Assembly: GCF_030247195.1 (NCBI RefSeq)
Contig: NC_080671.1
Span: forward strand, 426,684,539-426,748,538
Direction: 5' to 3'
DNA: 64,000 bases
Origin: Topomyia yanbarensis
Taxonomy: Eukaryota > Arthropoda > Insecta > Diptera > Culicidae
This document shows positions 44,346 through 56,394 of this stretch, piece after piece. The number at the start of each line of letters is the position of its first letter. Positions within the stretch are counted from its first letter, which is position 1. A model generated the notes under the pieces. The model made no database searches. It saw only the letters and a program-made list of their open reading frames with translations, and was not told the DNA's origin. The position numbers and the translations under genes are program-made.

Positions 44346-47300
44346 GTAAAGATTTACGACCACTGCCTTCATCTTAATCATTGCTGTTTGCACGGGAAAT
44401 CACAAAGAAAAATAGTACTATGTTTAAGGAGATTACCGCGAAAAGCGCTCTAAATGCTTCATCCTGGTAATTCAGTTTCGTCGTAAAATTTCGTTCCCTC
44501 GAGTAATTCTGAAACTTTGTCAAAGAAACTTTCTAGGTAAGCCGTGAATATTAGTTTATTAGATTGTGGGGTGAATTCATATGAACGATTCCTCCTAAAT
44601 ATAATAATGTAATATAATATAATGATAATATAATCGCTGATGATCTCCAAAGAATTAGGTTCACGATTTTGACATTTTTTTCATATTTCCAGAAAAGCTA
44701 TAAAAATGCCTGCTTCCATTTTTCCAACTATTAAAAATGACTGCTTTTGATGTGTTAAATATGTATATACAATAAACTGTTTATAAACGCTTTTAGTCTT
44801 TCGATTAATTTCGCATTGCTTCATACTTACGTGATATATTGACCCTGATTAAATATCACTCATTGTCAGTTCAAATTGCACAAAACTTGTGTCAGTGTAT
44901 TAAAAGGTATTGCAGAAACGCACGGAGAATAGGACAGGCGGCATCTCATTTCCAGCGATTGCCCTTTGTCTTTTAAGAATATTACCATCGCAGCGTAGGT
45001 ATTTTAGTTTTTCATTTTTATTTAATTACAAGCTAAAAATAAAATGCCAATTTATTAGTTAAGCGTCGAAAAATCAATGATTTGAATTCAGTTTTATGTA
45101 TTGAAATGAATTGGAAATGGGCAAAACGGTAGCCATTTTTGAATACTAATTTCAACAACAAAAATTTTGATTGCATAAATAAGAAACTCGTGAATTTTGA
45201 ATTCTTCATTATTTTTCGATTCGAATCTCTGAAATCGTGTTACTGTGAATATCGGTAAAACACTGCGTCGACGACGTAGACAGCAGGCTATGATCTTAGA
45301 AATTATAGGTGAAAAAAAGGAAAAGAATGTCCAATCTGCGGAATAAGGGTTCTGATTTGAGTCAAAAAATTTCACGTCCATCTCCGCACGTCTCCCATTA
45401 TGTACCTAGTTCAGTACGAAAGCCTGGCACAATTGCCCAAATTACGCGGATTTCTAATAACCAGAATAACGCTGAATCATACTCCAGACACAACGCAACT
45501 GTCCAGGCTATCGTACTCACCGGTACAGTATGCGTCGGGAAAAAATGTGCAAATGTTATCAATCAGTTCTTCATAATTTTCCAACGCATACTGTACATTA
45601 TTTGTTTTTTTTTCTAAAGCCAAAACCAATCAACAATTTTCATCACCGTGCTCTTAGGTTTCACTGTTCGGTAGAGTTGTTATGAATCAATTGTTTTAAC
45701 CAAACAATCTTGCTCCGAATTGATTCACAACAACCGACTTAAGCTAGAGTGTTTTACAAGCTAACACGAATGACATTCCATTGACAGAACAGGACAGCCC
45801 CAACCACCGTAGGCGGCCGAGATGGCAACACTTGACAATGTGACGGAAAAGTTTGCGATTGGTGGATACACGCTAGACTCGAAACTAGCCAAATCCTACA
45901 GAATTCTAACGATCGGATAGTTTCGAATTAGCGTACACGATACCGATGAGAAATGTACAGATGAGAGACGGATACTCCAGATGCACCAGATGTCGAATGA
46001 TATGATGAAAGTGAAAATTCATAGTGAGACAAACAGAGAAGACAGATGACAGACAGACAGACAGAGTCGAAGGGGAGTGTACAGAGTAGAAACCGAAACC
46101 GAAATCTGTTTTGAATGGAAAAATTTAAATTTAACCGATAGCCGCCAGCGGGCGGCTGTCAAATCCGTTCAAACAGCAACAACACAATGGATAAGTAGTA
46201 GAAGAAATAGGTGAAAACTAACAAGTTAGCTACGGTACTGCGGTTTATGTGGACTAAGAAAGCTGGAAGAAATCTACAACACGCCTACTGCGACTACCCG
46301 CGAAACGGTGAGTAGACATATTTGCAACCGTAGCCAACAAGTGGTGGTGGTAGTAGTAGCAGTGTAGTATATCTAACGTTTACCAGCAACACCAATCTAC
46401 CAAGCGTAAATGTGTGCTGCCACTACGTCAAAATGGGGTGCTCTAGGCAAACAGAAATGTCGAATGGTTCTACGCTCGTGAAACACGTTTACTAGCCTTA
46501 CTTTTTCCGGGACGTTCTGCTGTTTGGTTTGTATGATAACCGATTTGTTTCGATTTGTCGATTTGAAAAGAGAAAGAAGATAACAGAAGGTGTCAGTCTC
46601 ATCGTTGAATACAGTTGATAGGTAGTATTATGTGCGGATCTGCGGTAGTTCACCGGATAGCGAATACGCGTGTGCGTGTGTTGTTTTGCCAAATACTGAA
46701 ATGACTGCGGGTTCAAATTTTGACATTTCGAGTTTCTGCTCGCACTGATCTAAACTGTTTCGGCGTTAGCTATTTTGAAAGTCAGGGAAAAGTATAACGA
46801 TACTAGTTGAAAAACATAATTTGTTAAACGAAAGAAAATATGAAAACAAAAACATTCAACAAATAAACACGACTCTCCCGAGCGACGTTCTGCCGATCCG
46901 AATTGTTAGCCGGGAGTTTCTCTTTCATGTTTCGCCGAGAGAATCGTGCAGGTGTTACAAACTCATCAAGACAAAAAACGAAACGAAACGTAACACAAAC
47001 AGAACGAGTGAGTGATTTTTTTTCGGCCCGGATTACAGAACTTAGCAAAACAATAATAGTAGTGGGAGAAAAAATAAGTGGATAAACTTTACCAGTGCCA
47101 GGTCGGCGATACGACTCAACCGTCTCGATTTGGCCGACAGGCTGCGTTTCAGCGGGCCAATGTCTTGTTCGAAAAGCTGTGTGCGCGTGTGTTGTCGGTC
47201 ATGCACGATGGTCGATTTTTGGTTGAAGGAGAGATGGTTGGTTTGTGGTGGTTGTTGCAGTTGATTTTTTGGTTTGATGGTTCAGTGATTGTTCGTTGTT

Positions 47301-48150
47301 CGTTGCAAGGCGAGCGAGCGAGCGAGAGAGAAAAACAGACGACAGGAGACAGGATGGTTCCACGCACAGAAGTACACAGTTGTAGTTGTTGTTGTTGTTG
47401 GTGGTGGCGAACGGTGATAGTTTTAGGAGTCGCAGTTGCAGTAGTAGTATTGGTGGTGGTGGTGGTGAGGTTTGATGACCAATCAAAGCAGTCGAATCCG
47501 ATTCAGGTGCGACAAGGCGGGATCAGGACAAAATTTTGTTGTTGGATTACAAAAAATATAATAACATAATTTGTGGTTTTAGTGGTTTTTGTTTTGTCCG
47601 GCACCGTGCACACATAGTCGTAATTTGGTTGTTCCGATGGGTGGTTGAATTGTTTTTTTATACAGTTTTGTGATAGGTTGGTAGATGGAGTACAGCAGAG
47701 TAAAGCAAGTTGGAAATGTACAGGGAAAGGAAAAAAAAAGAAATAAATATAGTATAAATCAAAGAAAACATTTCAAAAGAATTTTTTATAACTATTAACA
47801 GAAGAAAAGCTTGCAATCGACACATAAAATTCTTAAAAAATTATATTTTTTATTCTTATATCGCACATCTACGGATGCAAGTTTGAATATCGCACTAAAA
47901 TATTAATAATTAGGTATTAATTCTTTTTCTATTTTTTTTTTTTTTTGGCTTCGTGAACGATGTCGACAGCATTGGCGTTGATCGCAGAGCAGCGGAAGAG
48001 ACGATTTTGCCTGCTTCGCAATGTGGTCGACCACTCAGAAGAAGTTGGAATATTAGCGTATGATACCTATGGCGCTTTGTACCACTACACGTGACCCGGA
48101 CAGGGGACAGCAAAGATAGAAGTTCAGGGACTGAAAGTTGCGTAGTCTTG
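44346..48150. other. intron sequence; GC-richer low-copy part at 45.8-47.6 kb
   Basis: 44346-45780 is AT-rich and featureless apart from a TA-rich run at 44595-44640. 45780-47560 is richer in CpG, with simple runs: GACAGACAGACAGACA near 46045, GCGAGCGAGCGAGCGAGAG near 47315, GGT-rich near 47445-47470. On the minus strand a GATCAGTGCGAGC initiator-like sequence lies near 46740-46752. It looks like host regulatory or leader sequence, perhaps an alternative PhKgamma promoter, but nothing proves it. 47600-48150 is AT-rich with no feature. Confidence 0.35.
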
Positions 48151-49328
48151 CTAGGATATGGTGGGGTTAGGCCAGGTTGGGCTCTAATAAACCTCTATAA
48201 AGCAGCTCCGTCGAAGCGAGTCGGTTTCGCTTCCGCTAAGATTTTATCCTGATATTGGCATAAATCACCCAAACCCAACCGGCACATTAGGGTCGATACC
48301 TGTAAGATCATAATTATGGCATACTGGCGGTAGAACACGGATGTGAATAAGGATTTCGTCAAAATTTATCAACGGACCGACAGCAACGCCATTCTACTGC
48401 CCAAGTAAGGATAAGTGATACTTCGGTGAGTGGGCTAATTGTACTGGTTGCCTCCCGCTCCGTGAAACCTTTGGTAGGTCTACAAGTACGTTCGAAACCC
48501 AGCACCTTGACCGGTGAAAGTGGACTCAGTTGAACGTTCCTGACTAGCGCCGATCCGGCTCTGAATCCGGTATCCCATGAAGGACCGCGTGAACCCGCGC
48601 ATGCGACCTCACAGCTTGCAAAGGTAATCATATAGAGGCGACTACTTACTACGGGCGTAGATAGCGACGAAACAAGTGTGGTGAAACCGTTCGCCAAAGG
48701 TGTGCTAGCGAGGTCGCCGACTCAGCAAAACGACCAAGTGCAACAGCAAATGCAACCGCAACAACAGCAGCGAAAGCAGCCCAGGGAGGTCATACCAAGT
48801 ACGAGCGACGACAAACCAATAGGGCACCAAGGAAAGCTAGGGTTTCAGGTGCGCACACCGAAATCAAGGATTATCCAAGAAGACCTGCAGTGTGAGTTGC
48901 CTAAAGTGACGAAGGTGACGCAAAAAATCGAAGAGCTCTTCGAATTCGTGAAAATCAAGGGTAATTTGCACGGATAAATCAGGGATCTAGTGATTTGCAT
49001 CGAATCCACCGTAGCAGCAACAGGATGCCAACAGATGGCGTTACTGGAGAGGGCTGAAAACGTCGAAAAAACACCGAAGGCCACGGAAATAGCGAAAGCA
49101 GAAGCCTATGAGACACCGGAGGGTGACCGGTACCCCTGTTTTGTGAAAAAACGTAAGGGAAACACACCAGAAGAGGATGAGGAACCGAAGAAGCCCAAGA
49201 AGGTCGGTGAAAGACATCGACCGACAGCCGACAAATGGAGAGTGAAGGACGAACCGTACATACCATAGAATGGAGGAGGAAAACACAGAAAGAAAAGGAT
49301 GAAAAGAAAAAGAAGACCTTCGGCCGTG

Positions 49329-49600
49329 TCAGGAGAGGTACAGAAGAGACGCTCTAGTTGTCAAAGCAAACAAGGGAGTGATGTACGATGCGATCCGCAA
49401 AAGCGTGAAAGAGGATCCCAAGCTGCAGGAGCTGGGGGAGAGGATGAAAAAAAGAAAGATCATCAGCCGCACTAGAAGAGGTATAGGGAAGACGATCTAG
49501 TCGTCAAAGCATACGACGGCGGTACGTACACTCCGATCCTCAAAAGGGTAACAGAGGATCCCATGCTGAAAGAGCTGAGGGAGAACGCAGTAAGAACCAG
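49329..49600. repeat. ~145-bp tandem duplication within R1-like ORF1
   Basis: AGGAGAGGTACAGAAGAGAC...AAAGAGGATCCCAAGCTGCA (from about 49330) is repeated from about 49473 as AGAAGAGGTATAGGGAAGAC...ACAGAGGATCCCATGCTGAA. The copies have diverged, so the duplication is old. Confidence 0.6.
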
Positions 49601-49814
49601 GCGCATACAGAAAGGCCAGATGCTGTTCGAGCTGAAGAAGGATCCATTGATCAAGAGCTCGACCTATCGGGAACTCATGGCAGAAGCGGTAGGATGAGAA
49701 GTGAACATGGGAGCTATAGTTCAGGAAGCAGTGGTCGAGTGCAGGAATCTTCACAACGGAAGACGAAGTAAGGAGTGCGCTAATAGAGTAATGCAACCTG
49801 GAGAAAGAGCAGAT

Positions 49815-49896
49815 GTCAGTCAGGTCGAGGCAGGCGTATAGTGGCACACACGCTGCTGTCTGTGTGCCACTATACGCCTGCCTCGACCTGACTGAC
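49815..49896. repeat. perfect 36-bp inverted repeat with 10-nt loop
   Basis: 49815-49850 (GTCAGTCAGGTCGAGGCAGG...GGCACACA) and 49861-49896 are exact reverse complements, separated by CGCTGCTGTC. The surrounding R1-like element is badly decayed, so perfect arms imply a recent event such as template switching or a duplicated inverted flank. Confidence 0.9.
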
Positions 49897-50189
49897 GCTT
49901 ATCGCCAGCCGCAGCCAACCAGCTTATGTCAGCCGGTAAGATCAAAGTCGGATGATCGGTGTGCACGTTACGATTGATCCCTAGAGCCAGTAAACAAACG
50001 GAACCTTTCAGGTGCCTGGGTTTCGGACATCAAGCAAGAAACTGTAGAAGCCCGGACGGATCTGATCTGGGCAGAAAATTTGATAACTGGAACTGCACAA
50101 AGCAACCAGTCCTTGCTCTGCAGAAAGGAAGACGGAAAGGACCACATGACGGGAAGCTTCTTATGCCCAGAGTACAAAATGGCAAATGC

Positions 50190-52510
50190 AGGCCAATGAT
50201 AATGGAGATAACCCAGCTAAATCTCAATTATTGCGACATTGCACTGCAACTGTTGTTGCAGTCAACAACAGAAACGATATGCGACAGGGAAGGCGGCAAT
50301 CCAAGTGATGGGTGGCTTCGCTGTCCAAGAAGGGGTGGATATTACACACGAACGCTTCGTGATCGCCAGGATCAACGGTGTAATCGTCTGTGCGCTCTCC
50401 CATGGCGGACACCAGAGCAGTTCAATCGGATGCTGGACGCACTACCCGGCTCGTTAGTCGGACGAACGCCAGTTGTTATAGGAGGAGATTTTTACGCTTG
50501 GGCTATGGGGTAGGATAGAAGGCTGACCAACGCAAAAGGTACAGCCTGCTGGAAGCTCTGGCGAAGCTGGATGTAACTCATCGACATAACATTCTGCAGC
50601 TGATAGATAACGTGAGTTAGTGAGCAGCACACACATAGCGACCAGCAAGAGAGCCATTAAACCTTTGGTCGGCGGAATTGCTTTGTAACGCGGAGAATGA
50701 GGACTGGCGAGAAGAAGTGAAAAGGTAACAATGCCGAGGAAAAATAAGCCGAGGAACTTCCGGCGTCCGGCGTATTGATGGGACGAAAGGCTCAGCATCC
50801 TACGTGCTGCTTATCTAAAAGCCAAAAGACGCGTTCAGAGAACAAGATCTGAGGCTGTCATAGAAGAGTGTAAGGTGGCATTCCGAGCAGCTAGGGCCCC
50901 TTTTGAATGCGTGCTAGTGCTTAGTAAGTCAACCTGCAACCTGAGCTGTCAGAGAAGTAGACGCTAACTCCTGCCTGAGGCAACGGTTACCGTATCGTGG
51001 AGCCTAACGACATCGTCCACATCGATCCAACCGCATGGCCGCCTACACCGTACATTGATGCAGACGGTGGAAATGCAGGTGACAATCAAGTTTTCAACGC
51101 CGAGCTCCTTATAGTGGCAAAAGGACTGAAAGCGAAGAAAGCTCCCGGACCGGATGGTATCCCCAACGTGGCACTGAAAACCGCGATCCTGGCGTTTCCG
51201 GAGATGTACAGGCTAGTTCTAAAGATGGAAGATCCAGAAGCTGGTGTTGCTGACAAAACCAGGGAAGCCACCAGGAGATACAGCATCGTATCGGTCTATA
51301 TGTCTGCTCGATACTGGACTCTTGGTAAACTTCTGGAAAAGCTCATCCTCAACAGGCTGACGAACTACGCTGAAAGTGAGAACGGACTATCGCAGATGCA
51401 GTTCGGATTCCGGAAAGGGTTCTCGACGGTGGACGCCATCCACACAGTCATCGCGAGCGCGGAGAAATCATTGAAGCAAAAGAGAAGGGGTAGGTAATCG
51501 CTACTGCGCCATGGGTACGATCGAAGTGAAGAGCGCGTTCAACAGCGCCAGCTGGATGGTTTTTGTCGTACGTAGTGCTGGTCCCGGACTATTTGTGCAA
51601 GGTTCTGAAAAGTTACTTTCAAAACCGACTACTGGTCTGCGGTACAAACATGGGTCAGAGGTCGATTAGGGTCCCGAAGAGAGTGCCTCAGGGCTCCATA
51701 GTCGGCCCAACGCACTGGAATATAATGTACAAAGGAGTGCTAACACTTCAACTTTCCAGGCGATTCGAGATCGTCGGCTTTGCAGATGACGTTGTCCTGA
51801 CGATAACCGACGAGACCCTCGAGGAAGTGGCAGAGACAATAAGCATCGTGGAAACCTGGATGGATGAAGTCAAGCTGTAGTTAGCTCACCACAAGACGGA
51901 GATAGTACTGGTCAGCAACCGTAAAAAGCGTCGGGGGACAATCCAGGTGTGATGTTAAACAATCGATTAAATAATAACAGCCATGTCGACCACGTATTCG
52001 AGAAGGCTACGAGAACAACTAACGTATTGGTAAGGATCATGCCGAACATCGGAGGAGCAAGATGCAGCACGAAACGTCTTCTGGCGGGTGTCTTCCCCTC
52101 AATACTAGGTTATGGCGTACCGGCCTGGGCTGATGCAGAGCTGGACGAAGTTGATAAGCACGTTTCGCCTAATGGCAGCTCGTGTCGCGAGAAATATCGT
52201 CGGAGGCGGTATGCGTCATATGCTGAATGATTCCCGTCTACATCACTCTGGCTGAGGACGTGGCATGCTACCAGCGAAGGAATACACGAAATGCAAAGAG
52301 ACTGGTTGGCTAAGTAGCAGCAAGTGTGGGACAACGAGGAGAAAAGAAGGTGGACCCACCAACTCATCACAAATGTGTGAGCTTGGGTGCATACGAAGTA
52401 TAGCGATGTGAACTTCCATCGAACGCAGTTTTTGTCCTGTAGTACGTCATCCCTTTGCCCATAGTGTGTGGGCATGCAAGAGACACCGGAACACGTGGTC
52501 TTCGAATGCC
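50190..52510 (+). pseudogene. R1-like ORF2: endonuclease and reverse transcriptase remnant
   Basis: The start resembles an endonuclease N-terminus (QLNLNYCDIALQLLLQ at about 50215). GGDFYAWAMG (about 50485) stands in the place of the endonuclease GDFNAW motif. Reverse transcriptase blocks follow: KKAPGPDGIPNVALK (about 51140), LGKLLEKLILNRL, QFGFRKGFSTVDAI (about 51400), VPQGSIVGPTHWNIMY (about 51682), GFADDVVLTI (about 51775). A late HVVFECLRF stretch (about 52490) marks the C-terminal knuckle. Stops at 50511 and 51495 and several frameshifts break it. Confidence 0.8.
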
Positions 52511-52600
52511 TTAGGTTCGTACGTCAGGCTTCACCGGAATCGCCGGACCGACGCGACCTCGACACCCTATCGGGTAGCTCATGAGTAGGCTAGATCCACC

Positions 52601-54186
52601 GCCGGCGATTACAGCGAGTAGTCGATTACCAACGATTGCAGTCGTTGAGGCGCCAGTGAACCGGAAGCTACGCTCCACCCGGAATCACTGGACAAACCAC
52701 AGCACAGGCCCGTTGAGTAGGCTAGGTCAACCGCCGGGGACTAGATCAAGTAGATCGGGACGAAGCGGGGAGCTAAATGGCTCACGGAAACGAACATCGG
52801 TATCGGGAGAAATCTACCACCGGGGAATTCACATTCAACTTGAAACATGGGACTACCTGCAAGCACTTTGGCATCCCGAAATTCGACTGAACTCACTATG
52901 GTCATAGCATTGCATGAAGTTATGAAAAAGCGAATATCGATCGATTCCTCCTGAATGACGGCACAACATACGAGCTGAGAACCGGTTTTATAATGTTGAG
53001 CAGGATACTCCATCGCGCGATCAACTGGCAGAAGATTAACGAATTTGAAGATCAAAGGCCATTTCTTCAACTACAGCATAATGAGAAACAAAGAGACTAC
53101 GGAAATTCTTATCCAACATCAAAAATGTGCGAACAGAGATTCACGGACGTCGAGTAGCTACTAGACGATCGTGCTGCCAAGAAATACGTGCAGTATCAGG
53201 AATCAGCGCTATCAACGGAAGAGCAGTTTGGCGCCGCTACTTTTGAGAATGGCTGAATTAACATACGAACTGCCATTGCAATGGTAGCACTGCTGAAGTT
53301 GTACGAGGTACGACAGCTCCGAATCGAGAAAATATCTAGTGAATGTCGGCAGGAAAGATAAGAATTACAGCAAGAGAGAATATGCTGCAGCAGCGAACAA
53401 GGAACGATCCAGACAAAACACGGTATACAGGAAGATTGTGACAACGAAACAGTAGAGCAGGTGTACCCCGATGTAAGACACACAATGGTTCTATGAGAAG
53501 ATGTGCAGGTGCAGAGCCGCTAATAGAATTAACGAGAGGTGATCGATAAGTGTAAGCAGTGTTATGACGCACATTAACTGGCGAAGCAGTACATGGTGAG
53601 AGTAGCGCAAGAATCAGTCCGGGGACGCACGAAGCCGACGATAGATTCCCAACACCTAATTATTCTGGTGTCCAAAAACCACTCCAAATGATCAATTGCT
53701 ATGTGAGCAGATCAAACACGATGTCTCCTCTGAATAATTTCCAAAATTGGAGAAGAGGATACTGCAGAATTGGATGGTGGGAGTAATGGATCTCATCTAT
53801 CAAAAAGCTGCACCACAGCAAAAACAAAGCAATTACATTTCTGGACGCCGCCTCCAAAATGCAATATCAAGCGGGTTTCCCGGGTACTCGGGCCACTACG
53901 GACCGATTTTCGTGATACGGTAAGCCCTACTGAAGTGTCGCGGAAGCAAGAGATGTGCAGGAAGTATCACTACGCCTTCCACCAAGAATAGAATACGGTG
54001 AGGTTTGGATGGACTACGGAATATAAAGACGGCGTATGAACCACGAATTATAAAAGTTATTTGAAATTTGGTTGTCGAACTTAATCGGGAGAGATGTGCA
54101 GCGAGTAAGTGAGATGAACCAAGTTGAAAGGGACGAAAGAAGTATTCGTACCCTGTGAGGCTGGCGGCAAATAGTAATGGAATGAG
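52601..54186 (+). other. decayed LINE-like sequence, not classifiable
   Basis: 52560-52760 contains two diverged copies of a GAGTAGGCTAG.TC.ACCGCCGG block. Mixed-frame translations such as NDGTTYELRTGFIMLSRILH (about 52955) and AAKKYVQYQESALSTEEQFG (about 53172) look like a coiled-coil gag-type ORF1. KTKQLHFWTPPPKCN lies near 53825. No clade-defining motif was found. Confidence 0.3.
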
Positions 54187-54829
54187 TGAACTGGACTATA
54201 TAGTATATAATCCACGTATTTCCATTCAAATTTTACGAAAGAGAGGAGGTGTTGGATATAACATTATGCTTTGACAGAATGTCGAATGAGCTGGGTGTTT
54301 TGGAGGTTTTGAAAGAAACTGTGCTGCAACTGTGTTTATCTGATCATGAATTTATATTTAATGATCCAGATGATCGAAAAATAGATATAGTTGATTCAAT
54401 TTATTGTAGAAGCGATACGCACTCATGAAGCACCTGCATGTATCTCGGATTCGATAAACGCAAAGTTTAGCAATCGCTATCTTTACTCGTCACTGAGAGA
54501 GGCGTTGAGTATTTGCGGTTGTCCTGGAAGTGACGCTCTATTTCCTCCTGAAACCTTGTTGCCAACAGCCTGTCGAGAAAGTTGAATGAACTTGGATTTC
54601 CAACGATTACAACGAGTGAAAACCTAAAGCCGCAATATGCCCCGATACAGGTGAACTGCGTTGGTGTTAGTGTTTCAAAATGACTCGCAGGACCAGCTCA
54701 AGACGAATATGCAGCTAAACATAGCAGAAGTTGGCGCAATGCAGTTTCACCATCTACGTCATGCGGAACTGATTATGTCCAACAAACCATCAACAGAATA
54801 ATCCGCTTCGCAGAACTAACTGATTTAGA
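54187..54829 (+). pseudogene. internally deleted LOA-like fragment, copy A
   Basis: An endonuclease end (FTREEVLDITLCFDRMSNEL; LCLSDHEFIFND) runs almost directly into a reverse transcriptase segment (PACISDSINAKFSNRYLYSS; LREALSICGCP), which lie far apart in the element at 25316-28545; about 1.2 kb is deleted. A diverged copy with the same deletion lies at 55288-55840. Confidence 0.7.
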
Positions 54830-55287
54830 TGGATTTACAACACCGACAAGTAAGACCAAGAAACAAATTAATTCAGAGACGTATTCTGGCCCTTTTGCCT
54901 CCGAAAAACCCTCGGTCGAACAAACTCCGCTATCGTCTGACCATAACCATCTACAAAACGCTCATTAGACTGGTTGTCCTCTGCGACCATGAAATTTGGA
55001 CTGTGTCGGCAGAGGACCTATATGCCCTTATTATTTTCGAACAATCTAAGGTGGGAGCAGAAGGAGAACGGAATGTGGAGACGGCTCATGAACTTTCGCA
55101 AAGCGAAAATTGGGTGAATGCTGTGTATTGGGCATATTTTCGGAATGGCGGATGACAACCCGATTAAAATAGTTCTAGTTTCAAGAACGACGAGGACAAG
55201 AAGGAGAAGTACACAACGAGTAGGATAGATCGACCAATTTGACGGGGGCCTGAGGAGTTTTCGTGCTTTGTGACAAACAACCATGAA
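54830..55287 (+). pseudogene. C-terminal reverse transcriptase fragment, RTE/L2-like
   Basis: The plus frame reads RYRLTITIYKTLIRLVVLCD, HEIWTVSAEDLYALIIFEQ, and after shifts AYFRNGG / R-M-A-D-D-N-P near 55140. YKTLIRPVVLYGHETWTxSxED is the thumb region of RTE/L2-type LINEs. It lacks all catalytic motifs. Confidence 0.6.
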
Positions 55288-55840
55288 CCGAGTGAACTGG
55301 AGACGATTGATTGCTACAACAAAGGACATCCCGACTTTTAGATTGAATGATAAGTATAAATAGTACAAATCTGCATATTCCCGTCCCAAATTTTACGAGG
55401 TCTGAAAGACAGGTGTTAGAAACAACGCTATGCTCTGCAAGAATGTCAATGAGCTTGGCAATTGGTAGGTTGGCAATCTATTGTGGAAGCAACACGCGCT
55501 CTATAAGTACCTGCATGTATCTGAGATTCGATAAACGCAATGCTTAACAACCGTGATCTTTGCTCGTCGCTGAGACAGGCGTTGAGTATTTGCGACTGTC
55601 CTTAAGGTGGCGTTCTGTTAGCTCTACAATAAAACCTTATTGCTAACGGCCTGACGAGGAAGCTCAATGAGCTTGGATTTCTAACGAATACATTTCAGTG
55701 ACAATCTAAAACCGCAACATACCCTGATACGGACGAACTATGTTACTGTTGTTGAAAGCGAATATGATTGTTAACACAGCAGAAGTTAGCGCCGTGCAAT
55801 TTCAATACCTACGTTATGCGGAACTGATTATGTTCAAAAT
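55288..55840 (+). pseudogene. internally deleted LOA-like fragment, copy B
   Basis: It repeats copy A in order: AGTGAACTGGA, CCAAATTTTACGAGGTCTGA, ACGCTATGCTCTGCAAGAAT, ACCTGCATGTATCTGAGATT, GCGTTGAGTATTTGCGACTG, GCAGAAGTTAGCGCCGTGCA. The shared deletion joint shows that the pair arose by duplication (offset about 1.1 kb) and not by two insertions. Confidence 0.7.
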
Positions 55841-56394
55841 TCTTACCCAAGCAACAGAATCCGCTTTGCAGAACTACATAAAACCCAGTCAGAAAACATT
55901 GGTTACGCACCCAGGGCAGATCTCGAACCAATTCTGTGATCAACCGCTACACCACGGAAAACATTGCACATGGGCTGCTAAGGAAGTTCCATCTACTGCG
56001 ACCAAGATTGATATACAGTCGTCTTATGCTTAACCCAAAACGGTCTGCGGATCGGGCAGTAACAAATACAAACAATCACACCCAACAATGCTAAACCAAT
56101 AGCCACAACCAACAGCGAAGTAACAACGATTGCGTCAAGTACCTCCAGCGCAACAACCAGCGCCACCAATAACGCAACAAATACCTTTGCAGTCAGATTT
56201 ACAACAGCGACACGTAGAAACATGAAGCAATTAAGAAAATCCGACCGGGTACAGCAAGAAAGTAGGATGATGACACAGATGTGAACGATAATGCGAGAGA
56301 AGATAGAAATAAATAATTTGAAAAAGAGGAAGTTGAGATCCGTCACAAAACTGTTGAAAACACGCTTTAGTCCGAAAAAGTAATCATAACAGTG
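55841..56394. other. low-complexity AAC/CAA-rich stretch
   Basis: 56040-56220 is rich in CAACAA/AGCAAC and translates to Gln/Asn/Thr-rich sequence in several frames; no gene is recognised. Confidence 0.35.

Larger units (their letters stand above)
48678..50190 (+). pseudogene. R1-like ORF1 (gag-like) remnant
   Basis: Frames in sequence: VQQQMQPQQQQRKQP, then LPKVTKVTQKIEELFEFVKI, RDLVICIESTVAATGCQQM and KKRKGNTPEEDEEPKKPKKV, ending with a zinc-knuckle block FRCLGFGHQARNC followed by C-T-K-Q-P and a third partial knuckle near 50100-50180. Coiled-coil, then basic-acidic region, then CCHC is the R1 gag order. Stops occur at 48975 and 49266, and there are several frameshifts. A segment is tandemly duplicated at 49329-49600, and a perfect 36-bp inverted repeat interrupts the frame at 49815-49896. 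Confidence 0.75.
48150..52600 (+). mobile_element. R1-like non-LTR retrotransposon, heavily mutated
   Basis: Leader (about 48150-48677), gag-like ORF1 remnants to about 50180, then endonuclease/reverse transcriptase remnants to about 52510. The order and motifs are those of R1-clade LINEs, and no RNase H is seen. Many stops and frameshifts show it is dead. It lies antisense to PhKgamma in the large intron. The boundaries are estimates; no target duplication found. Confidence 0.75.

Noticed and set aside
47078..47569. 163-codon plus frame with Cys and Val runs
   Set aside because: Cys and Val runs come from GTT/GGT simple repeats; no family features and overlapping frames on both strands.
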